Source of the DNA: Verrucomicrobiaceae bacterium
GTDB taxonomy: Bacteria > Verrucomicrobiota > Verrucomicrobiia > Verrucomicrobiales > Verrucomicrobiaceae
NCBI GenBank assembly: GCA_024232965.1
Contig: JACKQF010000005.1
Location: 1 to 64,000, forward strand
Direction of reading: 5' to 3'
DNA length: 64,000 bases
Shown here: in pieces, positions 18,797 through 28,900 of the stretch
How positions within the stretch are numbered: position 1 is the stretch's first letter
How the letters are laid out: each line of letters starts with the position of its first letter
Notes under the pieces: generated by a model
The model's database searches: none
What the model was told of the DNA's origin: nothing
What the model saw: the letters and a program-made list of their open reading frames with translations, nothing else
Position numbers and translations under genes: made by a program

Positions 18797-19401
18797 TGGG
18801 GGGCGGGTGTTCGCGGATTGCATCGAAGATTGGCTACGCACTGATGATCAGCCCGATCATCTTCAGCGGTATCCTGCATGCCCAACAGGCAGCTGAGCCG
18901 GCGGGCGATCCGCCACGTCCACCTCCGCTGCCCCACCCTGAATTGCCCGACATCCCGGCGGTACCAGAGTCCACCCCTTGGGTGCTGCTCGTCTCTGCGG
19001 GACTGCTGATTGCAGCGCTAGCGGGACTGATCATCTGGCTGCTGTTTTTCCTGCCCAAGCTCCCACCACCAACGCCGCTGCCGGAAGCACGTCGCAAGGC
19101 CCTGGGCCGACTGCGGAAATTGCGTGCCGAGGCAGAGACGCTGCCACCACCAGAGGTCAGCAGCCACGTCTCGCAGATCTTGCGCACCTATCTGTTTGAT
19201 CGTTTTGGCCTGCCGGGACCAACCCGCACCACGCAGGAAATTTTCGAACCAGGATCAAAGGCAGCCGCTTCGGTATCGCCCGAGTTTGTCTCCGTCGTAC
19301 AGTGGTGCGATGAGATTTCCTTCATGCCAAAACCCACCACCGTCGAGCAATCGCTGAGCTTGATCGACGCCGCCATCACCCGTTTGGAGCAGGACCGCTG
19401 A
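18796..19401 (+). CDS. DUF4381-like membrane protein of the Bat operon
   Basis: 201 residues. Its ATG shares one base with the DUF58 stop codon (TAATG), preceded by GAGGAGGAAG. It has a signal peptide-like start, a proline-rich periplasmic segment (PPRPPPLPHPELPD), a membrane helix at about residues 56-77 (PWVLLVSAGLLIAALAGLII), then a cytoplasmic helical domain (EARRKALGRLRKLRAEAE...). This matches the layout of DUF4381 proteins, which sit between DUF58 and BatA genes in many operons. Biochemical role is unknown. Confidence 0.75.
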   Translation: MGGGCSRIASKIGYALMISPIIFSGILHAQQAAEPAGDPPRPPPLPHPELPDIPAVPESTPWVLLVSAGLLIAALAGLIIWLLFFLPKLPPPTPLPEARRKALGRLRKLRAEAETLPPPEVSSHVSQILRTYLFDRFGLPGPTRTTQEIFEPGSKAAASVSPEFVSVVQWCDEISFMPKPTTVEQSLSLIDAAITRLEQDR

Positions 19402-20429
19402 TGCATATACCGTTCCTCCCATCCGAATTCGTCCTGGCCCGGCCCGAATGGCTGCTGGCCCTGCTCCTGCTGCCACTGCTGGCCATCTGGCGCAGCAAGC
19501 ATGGGCGTACGCCTGCGGTGAAGTTCTCTGGTGCCTCGCTGTTGAGCGGCCTCGGGTCTCCAGCTCGCTCCACCTGGGGCAGCTTCTTTTTCGGCCTCGT
19601 GCTGGCCAGCATGGCCTGTGCAATTCTCGCGCTGGCACGCCCGCAGCGTCAGATCAGTTTTGATGAAGAGAAGACGGAGGGCATCGCCATCATGTTGGCT
19701 GTGGACGTGTCTCTCTCAATGCGGATTCAGGACTTCTACATCAGTGGCATCCCCGTGAACCGCCTCACCGCCGCCAAGCGCGTCATGCAGGACTTCATCG
19801 CCGGGCGCGCCAACGACCGTATCGGCATCGCTGCGTTTGCTGGAGCCCCCTACATCCCCTGCCCGCTGACACTGGACCACGACTGGCTCCAGACCAATAT
19901 CGAGCGCGTCCAGACTGGCGTCATGGAGGACGGCACCGCCATCGGCTCTGGGCTAGCGGCGGCGGCCCGGCGTCTGGACGACCAAAAAGTACCGAGCAAG
20001 GTGATCATCCTGCTGACCGATGGCGCGAACAATTCCGGAAAGCTCAGCCCTCAAGACGCAGCCCGACTCGCCGTGACCTTGGGCATCAAAATCTATACGA
20101 TCGCCATCGGCACGCCAGGCGTGCACATGATCCCTCTCGAGGACGGAAGAATCATCACCAGCGGCCGGCAGGAATTTGATGAAAAGACCCTGCGTGAAGT
20201 CGCGGACCTCGGCAGCGGCCAGTTTTACATGGCGCAGGATCTGGGCGCTCTGGCAAAGATCTTCAAGACCATCGACGAACTAGAGAAAGTGGAGATCAAG
20301 CGCAAGACCTACATCGAGATCTCCGAGCTCTACCACTGGCCAACAGCCTTCGCCGTCGCGTTGCTGTTGCTCTCCATGCTGTTGCACCAGACGATCCTGC
20401 GCACCGCACCAACGCCCGCATCCACGTGA
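19401..20429 (+). CDS. batA: BatA-like VWA domain membrane protein
   Basis: 342 residues. The start overlaps the preceding stop by one base (TGATG). The N-terminal ARPEWLLALLLLPLL helix is typical of Bat proteins, with a second helix at about 61-79, then a VWA domain with MIDAS Asp102-Val-Ser104-Leu-Ser106 and later Thr/Asp positions (LLTDGANNSG), and a C-terminal helix (about 313-332). Bat proteins were first linked to aerotolerance in Bacteroides and are thought to form a membrane complex with MoxR-type ATPases. The MIDAS residues are intact, so metal-dependent partner binding is plausible. Confidence 0.88.
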   Translation: MHIPFLPSEFVLARPEWLLALLLLPLLAIWRSKHGRTPAVKFSGASLLSGLGSPARSTWGSFFFGLVLASMACAILALARPQRQISFDEEKTEGIAIMLAVDVSLSMRIQDFYISGIPVNRLTAAKRVMQDFIAGRANDRIGIAAFAGAPYIPCPLTLDHDWLQTNIERVQTGVMEDGTAIGSGLAAAARRLDDQKVPSKVIILLTDGANNSGKLSPQDAARLAVTLGIKIYTIAIGTPGVHMIPLEDGRIITSGRQEFDEKTLREVADLGSGQFYMAQDLGALAKIFKTIDELEKVEIKRKTYIEISELYHWPTAFAVALLLLSMLLHQTILRTAPTPAST

Positions 20430-20466
20430 TGTCCACCCCTCGTATCCACCCTCAACCCATCTTCGC

Positions 20467-22476
20467 ATGACCTTTTCCCGTCCTGAATGGCTCTGGCTGC
20501 TGCTGGTTCTACCCGTGCTCCTTTTCGCTCGGGTTTGGGGCAATTTCAGCGCACGCAAGGCAGTGCGCGGATTCACCGCACCCCGCCTCCGGGATGTCCT
20601 GCTCGTGGGCGTCAGCGCATGGCGGTCGTGGACATCGTTCATTTTGCAAATGCTGGCATTGGCAGGGTTCATCCTAGCCTTCTGCGGACCGCGCTGGGGC
20701 ACGGAGCCACGGGAACGCCGCGAGAGTGGTCGCAATGTCATCATCGCAGTCGATACCTCGCGCTCCATGCTGGCCAATGACGTGCTACCGGATCGGCTGA
20801 CACGCTGCCGTCTGGCTGCGCAGGATTTGCTCTCGCTCCTCCCCGGAGACCGTGTCGGACTCATCGCCTTCGCCGGGAATGCCTACCTCCAGGCCCCCCT
20901 AACGACGGATCACGATGCGGTAGTCGAAGCGATCCAGACGCTCGATGTTACTTCCATCCCGCGCGGAGGTTCCGAGCTGCACAAGGCGGTGAAACTAGCG
21001 ATCGATACCTTTGCCAAAAGCCCCGCCCGCAATCACGGTCTGATCATCTTCAGCGATGGTGGAGATCCCGATCCCGATCTCGCCGCCACAGCAAAATTGG
21101 CGGCTGAAAAACACGTCATTGTTCTGACCGTGGGCGTCGGGACCGAAGGCGGCTCTTTTATCCCTGACCCTGATCCAGAGCACACCGGAGACTGGGTGCG
21201 CGATACCGAGGGCAATGTCGTGAAGACAAAGCTGGAAAGCGCCCTGCTGCAGGAACTGGCACGCACCACCCACGGACGCTACTTTAAACTCGGAGCCACC
21301 ACGGTGTCCCGCAACTTTGTGCAGGGGCTGCTATCCAGCCTGGAGCAACAGGAGGCCACCGCACAGGATGCCGTTCAGCCGATTGAGCGCTTTTACTGGC
21401 CGCTGTCTGCGGCTATGCTCCTCCTCATGATTTCCTGGCTCATCCGTCCCGCAGGCAAACCCGCCCCTCGCATCGGTGGGATTGCCACCATGACCGCAAT
21501 GCTGCTGATGGCTGCACCCAATACCGCGCAGGCCAGCAATGTGCTAACAGCGAAGTTTTTCGCGTTCTCTTCTGGCAAGAATCTAGAGAAGGAAGCACGG
21601 GATGCCTTGGAAGCCAAAGACTACAAAGGTGCCGCAGAAAAATACGACGAACTGCTGCAGCAAAGCCCACCCGCAACACAGCGCCGCCCTCTGGCCTTTG
21701 CTCGCGGTATTGCAGCCTACCAATTGAAGGACTTTGACCGTGCCGTCACCTCGTTCAGCGAGGCGCTTGAATCTGCTGACCCAGACCTCCAGACGCGTTC
21801 CCACTCCGGCCTCGGCAACACGCTCTACGAACAAGGCGTGAAGATCCTGCAAAAGCAGCCGCAGATCACGGTCAAAGCCTGGCGTGACTCCCTGCACCAC
21901 TTCGAAGCCGCGCTGGAGCTTGATCCAGACAACGCCAACCTCAAAGAGAACCGCGATTTCGTCCGCAAACTCCTTGATGAGCTTGAGAAGAAGATGGAAG
22001 AGCAGCGCCAAAAACAGCAGCAAGAGCAACAGGGTAAGAAAGGCAAGAAAGGGAAAAAAGGCCAAAAGGGCAAGGAAGGCCAGCAAGGTAAACAAGGCCA
22101 AAACGGACAGCAAGGCCAGGACGGTCAGCAACCCGGAGGTGAAGAAGGCGAAGACGGCGACCAAACTCCCGGAGGCAAGAATGGCGATGAAATGTCAGAC
22201 GAAGGCAGCGGCGGTGATCCCGACAAAGAACACGAAGGCCAAAAGGATGCTGTGCCAGAGGGCAACATTCAGGCTGGCAAACCCGGCGATCAGCAGGGCG
22301 ACCAACAACAGGCCCAGGCAGGACAGAAAGAGGGCGACGAGCAGGATGAACGCTCCGATGCCACTGGCTTCAGCCCCAACGAAGCGCGCAATTTCCTGCG
22401 CACCTTTGCGGACGACCAAAAGTCAGCCAAACTCCGCCAGCAACGTCAGGAACCCGCGCGCGGAAAGGACTGGTAA
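20467..22476 (+). CDS. batB: BatB/BatC fusion: VWA domain plus TPR repeats
   Basis: 669 residues. Residues 1-75 hold two membrane helices (SRPEWLWLLLVLPVLL start, as in BatA). A VWA domain follows with MIDAS Asp96-Thr-Ser98-Arg-Ser100 and FSDGGDPDPD. A third helix lies at about 309-326, then a second hydrophobic segment, then TPR-like repeats at about 375-500. The tail is low-complexity, rich in Gln, Lys and Gly (about 510-570) and then acidic/Gly-rich. In Bacteroides BatB and BatC are separate proteins; here they are one chain. The C-terminal residues (ATGFSPNEARNFLRTFADDQ) are well conserved in BatC-type proteins. It starts 37 bases after batA. Confidence 0.87.
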   Translation: MTFSRPEWLWLLLVLPVLLFARVWGNFSARKAVRGFTAPRLRDVLLVGVSAWRSWTSFILQMLALAGFILAFCGPRWGTEPRERRESGRNVIIAVDTSRSMLANDVLPDRLTRCRLAAQDLLSLLPGDRVGLIAFAGNAYLQAPLTTDHDAVVEAIQTLDVTSIPRGGSELHKAVKLAIDTFAKSPARNHGLIIFSDGGDPDPDLAATAKLAAEKHVIVLTVGVGTEGGSFIPDPDPEHTGDWVRDTEGNVVKTKLESALLQELARTTHGRYFKLGATTVSRNFVQGLLSSLEQQEATAQDAVQPIERFYWPLSAAMLLLMISWLIRPAGKPAPRIGGIATMTAMLLMAAPNTAQASNVLTAKFFAFSSGKNLEKEARDALEAKDYKGAAEKYDELLQQSPPATQRRPLAFARGIAAYQLKDFDRAVTSFSEALESADPDLQTRSHSGLGNTLYEQGVKILQKQPQITVKAWRDSLHHFEAALELDPDNANLKENRDFVRKLLDELEKKMEEQRQKQQQEQQGKKGKKGKKGQKGKEGQQGKQGQNGQQGQDGQQPGGEEGEDGDQTPGGKNGDEMSDEGSGGDPDKEHEGQKDAVPEGNIQAGKPGDQQGDQQQAQAGQKEGDEQDERSDATGFSPNEARNFLRTFADDQKSAKLRQQRQEPARGKDW

Positions 22477-22483
22477 TCATCTC

Positions 22484-25114
22484 ATGACGGAACGGATGCA
22501 GATACGATCAAACACAGGTAGCAGGTGGCGTTGGGTGCTTCAGATGGTCACAGCCTGCGCCCTCGGGCTCACGCAAGCCCAACCTGCCCGCTCGGCCGAA
22601 GTCACCGCCACCATCAACCCAGCAAAGGCACGTCCGAACCAAGTCGTCGCGTACTCTATCGTCATCAAGGACGGTCGGCCCGACGCTGTGCCGAACTTGC
22701 AATTGCCACTGCAAATCGGGCAGGCATCCGCGCCATCCGTGCAGCAAAACTTCGCCATCATCAACGGCGTCTCTTCTGCCCAGGTCAGCATCACATGGGG
22801 CCTGGCTGCACAAGAACCGGGCGACTTCGTCATCGCACCTCAAGATGTCTCCATCGGCGGGCAAATTTTGAAGACCAATGAGGTCAAATTCTCCGTCGTC
22901 AGTGGCGGCAACGCCCCTGGTCCTGGAGCCGACAACGACCCGAACATGCCCATCCTCCAGATCGAGGTCGGCAAGACAGAAATCTATCGCGGAGAGGTCG
23001 TGCCCATCACTGCCACGCTGTATTACCCCAGAGAAGTCGGCCTCCGCCGCACTGGCCTCATTGAGATCGATAAAAACGACTTCGCCATCCAGCGCTTCCC
23101 GCTCCAGAGCGAACAAGGCATGACCGTCATCAACGGCACCGGCTACATCGTTCAGACTTTTCGCAGCACCATCTCCGCCCTCAAAGAAGGCGACCTCAAG
23201 GCCGGCCCTGCCACCATGGACATCATCGTCGAGGTCCCCCTGCAGGGTAATTTCTCCCGCAATCCCTTCTTTGGCGTGCCCACCGAACCGCGCCGACTGA
23301 CACTGAAAAGCCAGGAGGTGCCCGTCAAAGTGCTGCCACTGCCAAAAGAAGACCGCCCCGCCAGTTTCTCCGGTGCCGTCGGCGAATTCACCCTGAACCT
23401 CGCCGCCACCCCCACTGATGTGAAGGTCGGTGATCCCATTTCCGTCGAACTCACCGTCGCAGGCACAGGCAATTTTGATGCCCTCACTCCGCCCGCACTT
23501 TCGATCCCCGAAGGCTGGCGCACCTACCCCGCACGCCGCTACAATGTCGATTCCAACGGAATCGATCCTAACCTCACCCCCACGCTGGAGCGCCGTCTGG
23601 GATTCTCCACCGTCATCGTGCCGGAGAAGGAGCACACCGTCATCCCACCCTTTGAGATCAGCTACTTCAGCCCCAACGAGAAGAAGTACGTAACGCTTAA
23701 GACGGAGGAAGTCGCGGTCACCATTCACGCAGACCCAACCGTCGCCGCCGCAACCACCACTGATGCCTCTGGAGCAGTTGGCAACATGGACACAAGCCCT
23801 CAGGCAGGTGGCCTTGCCCCACCGCAGGCGACGCTTTCTGACATCCTCCTCCACACCCCGGCAACCGCCCATTGGATCAGCCCCAGCGCGGTCCTACTGA
23901 CACGCCGCCCGATCTTTTGGGTCGTCACTCTACTGCCAGCCATCGTCCTGATCATCGCAGGTATCTTCAAATCCATGCGCCGCCGGCTGCTAGAAGCAGA
24001 AATGGGACCTGCAGGCGATGTCCGACGTGCCTGGCGGGATCTCAATGCCGCCCAACTGGACGATGAGACGTTCCTGCACCGCGCAGCACAATTCATCCAC
24101 ACGGTACACGCCGACCGCGACGACGCCACACGCGCAGCCGCCGTGGACAAAGTCCTCCAGCGCTACCTCCATCAGAACTTCAGCCAAAATCGCGGCACCT
24201 CAGCCCCGCTGACAAGCGCCGAGCGTGGAGAGATCCTCAACGCCCTCGACAAAATTCGCGGCGAGACCCTCGGTCAACTCAGCAAAAAGCCGCAGCCCAC
24301 TCGCGGACGGCTCACCCCCGGTGTTGCAGCGATGATGCTCGGCGCACTTACCCTCAGTCCCAATTCCACTCGGGCCGCAGAACCTACGGCAGACGAGCTC
24401 TACCAGCAAGCCGTTGAAGCTCTAAAAAACGAGGACTTTACCCGTGCCCAATACATCGCAGAAGCCCTCACTCGCCGCCAGCCGCCGCTCCTCTCTTCTG
24501 AGCTTTTCCAGATCATCGGCCACGCTCGGTTCAAGAAAGACGACCTCGGTCGCGCCGCGCTCTGGTATGAAAGAGCCGCCCTTTTTTCTCCTCGCGAGCC
24601 AGAGCTGAAACAAAATCTGCGCTTACTGGATGAAAAGACCCGCTTCCTCCTTTTTACACCCCAATCACCTTTGGAACAGTTCAGCCTGAACCTGAGCCAC
24701 AATGAATGGATCCTGATCGGTACCATCGGCTTCTGGCTCATCCTCTTGGCCATCGGCTTGAAGATTTGGAAGGGCCAGATGGGCAGTCTCGGCGGTGTCA
24801 TGATCGCCATCGGCATCACCGCGCTTATCGCATCCGCAGGGATGGCTTTGATTCGCCCTTCCGGCGTAGACCGCGTCAAGGACGTCGCCATTGTCACGGT
24901 CAAAGACACCCGCGCCTACAGCGCCGCCGCCCATACCGCCAGTGAAGTCATCGAGCTGCCACCCGGCAGCCAAGTCCGTATCCTCGATACCCGAGGCTCC
25001 TGGAATTACGTGGAAATCCCCCGCACCAGCGAAGGAGCAGACATCCTTCGCGGGTGGGTTGATAGCCAAGCCCTCACCCCCTTCTGGCCCTGGGACACCG
25101 CCATCGTGCCCTAG
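22484..25114 (+). CDS. batD: BatD-like protein fused to BatE-like TPR and SH3 domains
   Basis: 876 residues. A signal peptide ends near residue 37 (QPARSAEVTA). BatD beta-sandwich domains (about 38-420, with EPGDFVIAPQDVSIGGQ and GDPISVELTVAGTGNFD) are followed by a membrane helix (about 476-494) and a cytoplasmic helical segment. A second hydrophobic segment near 613-630 leads into TPR repeats (about 635-725), two helices, and a C-terminal bacterial SH3-like domain (about 805-870, AYSAAAHTASEVIELPPGSQVRIL...). The tail corresponds to BatE. ATG at 22484 is 7 bases after batB/C. The same frame happens to be open for 600 bases upstream through the low-complexity part of batB/C, but that stretch encodes no recognisable domain. 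Confidence 0.85.
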   Translation: MTERMQIRSNTGSRWRWVLQMVTACALGLTQAQPARSAEVTATINPAKARPNQVVAYSIVIKDGRPDAVPNLQLPLQIGQASAPSVQQNFAIINGVSSAQVSITWGLAAQEPGDFVIAPQDVSIGGQILKTNEVKFSVVSGGNAPGPGADNDPNMPILQIEVGKTEIYRGEVVPITATLYYPREVGLRRTGLIEIDKNDFAIQRFPLQSEQGMTVINGTGYIVQTFRSTISALKEGDLKAGPATMDIIVEVPLQGNFSRNPFFGVPTEPRRLTLKSQEVPVKVLPLPKEDRPASFSGAVGEFTLNLAATPTDVKVGDPISVELTVAGTGNFDALTPPALSIPEGWRTYPARRYNVDSNGIDPNLTPTLERRLGFSTVIVPEKEHTVIPPFEISYFSPNEKKYVTLKTEEVAVTIHADPTVAAATTTDASGAVGNMDTSPQAGGLAPPQATLSDILLHTPATAHWISPSAVLLTRRPIFWVVTLLPAIVLIIAGIFKSMRRRLLEAEMGPAGDVRRAWRDLNAAQLDDETFLHRAAQFIHTVHADRDDATRAAAVDKVLQRYLHQNFSQNRGTSAPLTSAERGEILNALDKIRGETLGQLSKKPQPTRGRLTPGVAAMMLGALTLSPNSTRAAEPTADELYQQAVEALKNEDFTRAQYIAEALTRRQPPLLSSELFQIIGHARFKKDDLGRAALWYERAALFSPREPELKQNLRLLDEKTRFLLFTPQSPLEQFSLNLSHNEWILIGTIGFWLILLAIGLKIWKGQMGSLGGVMIAIGITALIASAGMALIRPSGVDRVKDVAIVTVKDTRAYSAAAHTASEVIELPPGSQVRILDTRGSWNYVEIPRTSEGADILRGWVDSQALTPFWPWDTAIVP

Positions 25115-25938
25115 CGGTTCATTCGAAGCCCTCAAGGCAAGAAGCCCCGCCTGCCTTTGGGCGAGTGGGAGCTTCTAGAAGGGCGTGGCCTGCTGCTGAT
25201 GGCAAGATTTGACGCGCTAAAGCGCAAAGCCACGACACTGCGCGGCACTGCGACCGTAGACCTGGGCTTTAGCCCGTCCAGTGTGGCTGCCGGAGTCACG
25301 TTGCAGGCGGGACCGCTCTGCTGGGTTGGCGCAAAGCCTAACCGCGTTTGCCCGACATGGGAAGAGCATCCACTCGCTCGTCACCAACCTCGACTCGGAT
25401 CTCCCCAGATGCGGTAATGCAGGGCGGCAGACCGTGGGGGTGGTAAATATGGCGGAGTCCGCAGGCAAGGCCACAATTCACGTGGTGGGTGCAGAGGCAC
25501 TCTCGGCTCAGCAGGTTCAACACGCACATCTGCGTCCCATTCCACAGGCAGGGCAAAGGACAAGCTTCCTTTTCATTGAAACAAGCGATCATGATTCAAA
25601 CTCCGTTCTGACGAACATCGACAATTGAACTCACCGCTGAGAGACCGCATCAGGACCCACGCCAAGTCAGGAGAAAACATTTACTGACTCGGTTGAGGCC
25701 CGACCCTCTTTTCGTTCACAACGCCACCACTGCGAGTTTTGGTGCACTCCTTTTCGATTCAAATCATGATCTACTCAAGAATTTCTCACATCTATGGGAT
25801 AGCTCAGAAAGTAGGCACCGAATCACCCCTCCCCCGTAGGCGTGCCCGCCAGAGCACGATCCCAGAGAGCCGACCACTACCCGACACATTCTGGCGAATA
25901 CTCCTGCCTCCGTGTCAGAAGACTGGTGCAACCCGCAC
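25115..25938. other. 824-base stretch without a convincing gene
   Basis: It lies between the convergent ends of batD and the propeller gene. Short frames occur on both strands (for example plus 25281-25628), but none has a ribosome site, a recognisable domain or a clear advantage over the opposite strand. The first third contains short stem sequences GCGCTAAAGCGC (25214-25225) and GGGCTTTAGCCC (25264-25275). The right end is AT-richer than its surroundings. It may be a decayed gene or a dispersed non-coding repeat; nothing firmer can be said. Confidence 0.5.
25211..25239. repeat. GCTAAAGC-type dispersed repeat, copy 1
   Basis: GACGCGCTAAAGCGCAAAG and the following CCACGACACT resemble the sequence at 34144-34172 at roughly three quarters of positions. 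Both copies are intergenic, and both centre on an imperfect palindrome (GCGCTAAAGCGC here). Relation by descent is a guess from two copies. Confidence 0.4.
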
Positions 25939-28900
25939 TTAACGCGCGGCTGTGATCCCGCCTTTGATCTCCTTCGCGTTGGTACGGAGCACTTCGATGC
26001 CGCAGATGATGGGCTGATTCTTCTCCGTTGGATTGGGATTAGCAGGGACTAGCTCCACCAACAATGCACCCGAGACTGCGACGTTTTGGAACTCCTCCAC
26101 ATGCGCCTTTTTCACTCCGCCCGTGATGGCTACGATATCGACGCCTTTGGCAACTGTCTTATCCTGAAGCCTGATATCAAAGACACGCTGCCCGGCCACG
26201 TCGCCCTCGGGAGCAGCGAAGGAGAGCTTCACCGTATAAGTCTCTGGCTTCTGGCCTGCACCGATCAGTGGCAGTTCTGCATGGACGAGCCCCTTTCCAC
26301 CCGAGGCAAACACCCAGTCTGGATCAGCGCCAGCGACCTGATACGACTCCGCATTGAAGTCGTAAAAATCACCGCCCTTCGCAAAGGCTGGCTTGAGGTC
26401 CAGAGGCAGGTCGATGCCTGCCCGTGAAGACGGACGCGGGTAGCCGAGCCAGAGCTTGCCATGGCCATCGCGGCGATCCCCGGGTGCCCCAAAGTTTAGT
26501 GCCATGTGCTGCACGGGCGTGCTGGAACCAGTGGCGCTGTAGACGCCCCAGTTCATGTGGTCTTCGCGTGGCTCAAAAACAATGGTGGACGCGACCGAGA
26601 AAAGGCAGACACAACCCGCGCTGGCCTCTGGGATCATCACGAGACCGTTCGCTGGAATCGTATTGATCCAGCAGCCAAGCCGTTGCCCAGCGAAGTGCTC
26701 CGTGCCTTCATCCTGATCCAAGTTGTAGAACGCGGTCGATTTGGAGCGGAAGAACATCATGTTCGATGTCGCAGAAATTGCCCCGCAGTGGTGCCCTGGC
26801 CGAGCAAACATCCAGGGTGTCTGCTCGCCCGTCAGCGGATGGGTGCGCATCTTCTGCGCGCCAGTGTAGAGATCGTAGCCCCAAGGTTCAGCGATGATTT
26901 CATTGTTAATCACCACCGGCCGATGACGATAGTTCGCGTCCTTGGCCCAGACTTTTTCTCCCTTCTCTGCGTCAAGCACCACGATGCGACGACGGGCAAA
27001 CTCACCTTTCAAAAACTGCTCCCAGTAGTGTCCGTTCGCATTGGCACCCGCGAGCACGAGGTGATGATTTTGATAGATCAGAGTCAGGCTCCCCCCCCCG
27101 TCGCCGATGCCGCTGCAATCTGTCACATCGACGGGCTTGGCAAAGATCTGCTTTCCTGTTTTGGCATCTACCGCCACCGCCAGACGCAGGTCCGCATTCT
27201 TCACGCGTTCCTCAGCGATCTCTCGCTCCTTACCCGTCAGCGCAGCCAGTTCGGTCTTGTCCTGCTTTAGCATCAGTTCCCGCTGGTCCGGCGTCAGCGT
27301 GGCATCGATGAAGAAGACCCGTCCATCCCCAATGGCGATCGAGACATGGGAGATATGCTTTCCTTGGTAGTTCCACATCAGGTTCCCGGTCTTCACGTCG
27401 TAGGCAAAGATGCTATCAGTCGCCTCCGCCGCAGCCCTGCCACGGCGTGCGCGAACTTCCGCAAGTTCTTCGCGATCCGTGACGGTGCCGTAGAGGACGT
27501 TGTCCTCCAGCGCGACGTAGCCCCACTGCTTCTCCACACCGTTGGACTTGCCAGGCAGTTTGTGGATGCGCACGACCTTCCCTGTGGCAGCGTCGAACTG
27601 CGTGCAGTGGTCTTCCATCACGACAAATATGTAGTCGTCGTTGGCCGCCATGTTCCCGGGTTCACTGGCGCGAGTCAGCCCAGTGCGAATGGCACCCGGG
27701 TTCTCTACCTCCCAGAGGAAGCGACCATTGAAGGCATCGTAGGCCATCACGGTTGTCTCACCTTGGATGAAGAGTCGCCCGTTCACTGACAGCGGACCCA
27801 CGGCACCTGCGTGACGGTTGACCATCTTCCCTGGGCCTGGATCACCGTACCAGAGGACATTGAGCCCACCCTTCACACGCTCATCGTGATTGCTGGAGGT
27901 ATTCGCAGCGTTCCCGTATTGGTGGGACCAAGAATCCGCGCCCGGCAATGCCGCACGCACAAGTCGCGACCAATTTCCATCGACTGTCAGCGTCGCCTTC
28001 TCATCGGTCAATTTCGTCGCCGCCAACCACTCTCCGACCTTCGAGGCCTTACCCTCAGGTGCCCCCAGCACAAAGGCACCGCCGATTGGCTTCAAGGCGC
28101 GAGCCACGTCGGTGGGAATGCCTGTCATATCGCCAGTTAGCAAAAGATGATCAGAGACAATGACATTTGCAAAGTAACTGGAATACGGCAGCACCGAAAG
28201 GTCCAGATGATCAATCACGATGCGAGGACCGTACAGCCCAGTGGGCAGCAAGGCCCGGCGCGAGGCCGCGACCTTTTCCGCATCCTCCTCCAGACCATAT
28301 ACCACCAAATTACTGCGAGTCGCGATCTCATACGCGAGCCGTCCTTTTTCGCTGCCCATTACCAGACAGAAACCATCCTTCACATCGATCTGGCTCAGTA
28401 TCTTCTCCGCAGCCTCACTGTAGAGAGCGCTGAGCTCGTCCTGAGGAAACGGACTGCCAGTATTCGCGATGATTGCAGGAGCGGCAGGACCCGACTCATT
28501 GCCAAACGAGTATACACGACCCGTTGTCGTGCTAACGACCAAGTGCCCATCACTGACAGCGAGCCCGCGAGCCTCACCATCGACCGCAGTCTTCCAGAGC
28601 TCTTTGCCCGTCGCGGAGTCGAGGCAGGCGACCTCGTCTCTACCACCGCTCACCAAAATTCCGCCAGCATCGATCAGCGCTGCCGTATGGGTCGATGGTA
28701 CACGCCATTTTACGCCGGAGTCCTGCATGGCAGCGATGGTCACGCGCTGCGCCGCCAGGTCGGCCTTCATCTTTTCATAGTCCAGTCGCAGGGGCTCGTA
28801 CGCTTCAGCAGCCTCGACGAGTGCTGCCTGCATCTTCTGCACGATCTCTGCACTGCCCTTGCCTGCCGACAGGTCTTTTTCCGCAGACTTCACATCCGCC

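Noticed and set aside
21884..22483. In-frame 200-codon upstream extension of batD
   Set aside because: It runs through the Lys/Gln/Gly-rich 3' part of batB/C in another frame, gives only a basic low-complexity sequence, and the ATG at 22484 is followed by a good signal peptide.
22508..23872. 454-codon open frame opposite batD
   Set aside because: Antisense shadow: Gly/Asp/Val-rich composition mirrors the codon pattern of batD, no domain, no start signal.
25281..25628. 115-codon plus-strand frame as a gene
   Set aside because: GTG start without ribosome site, no recognisable domain, and competing frames on the other strand over the same bases.
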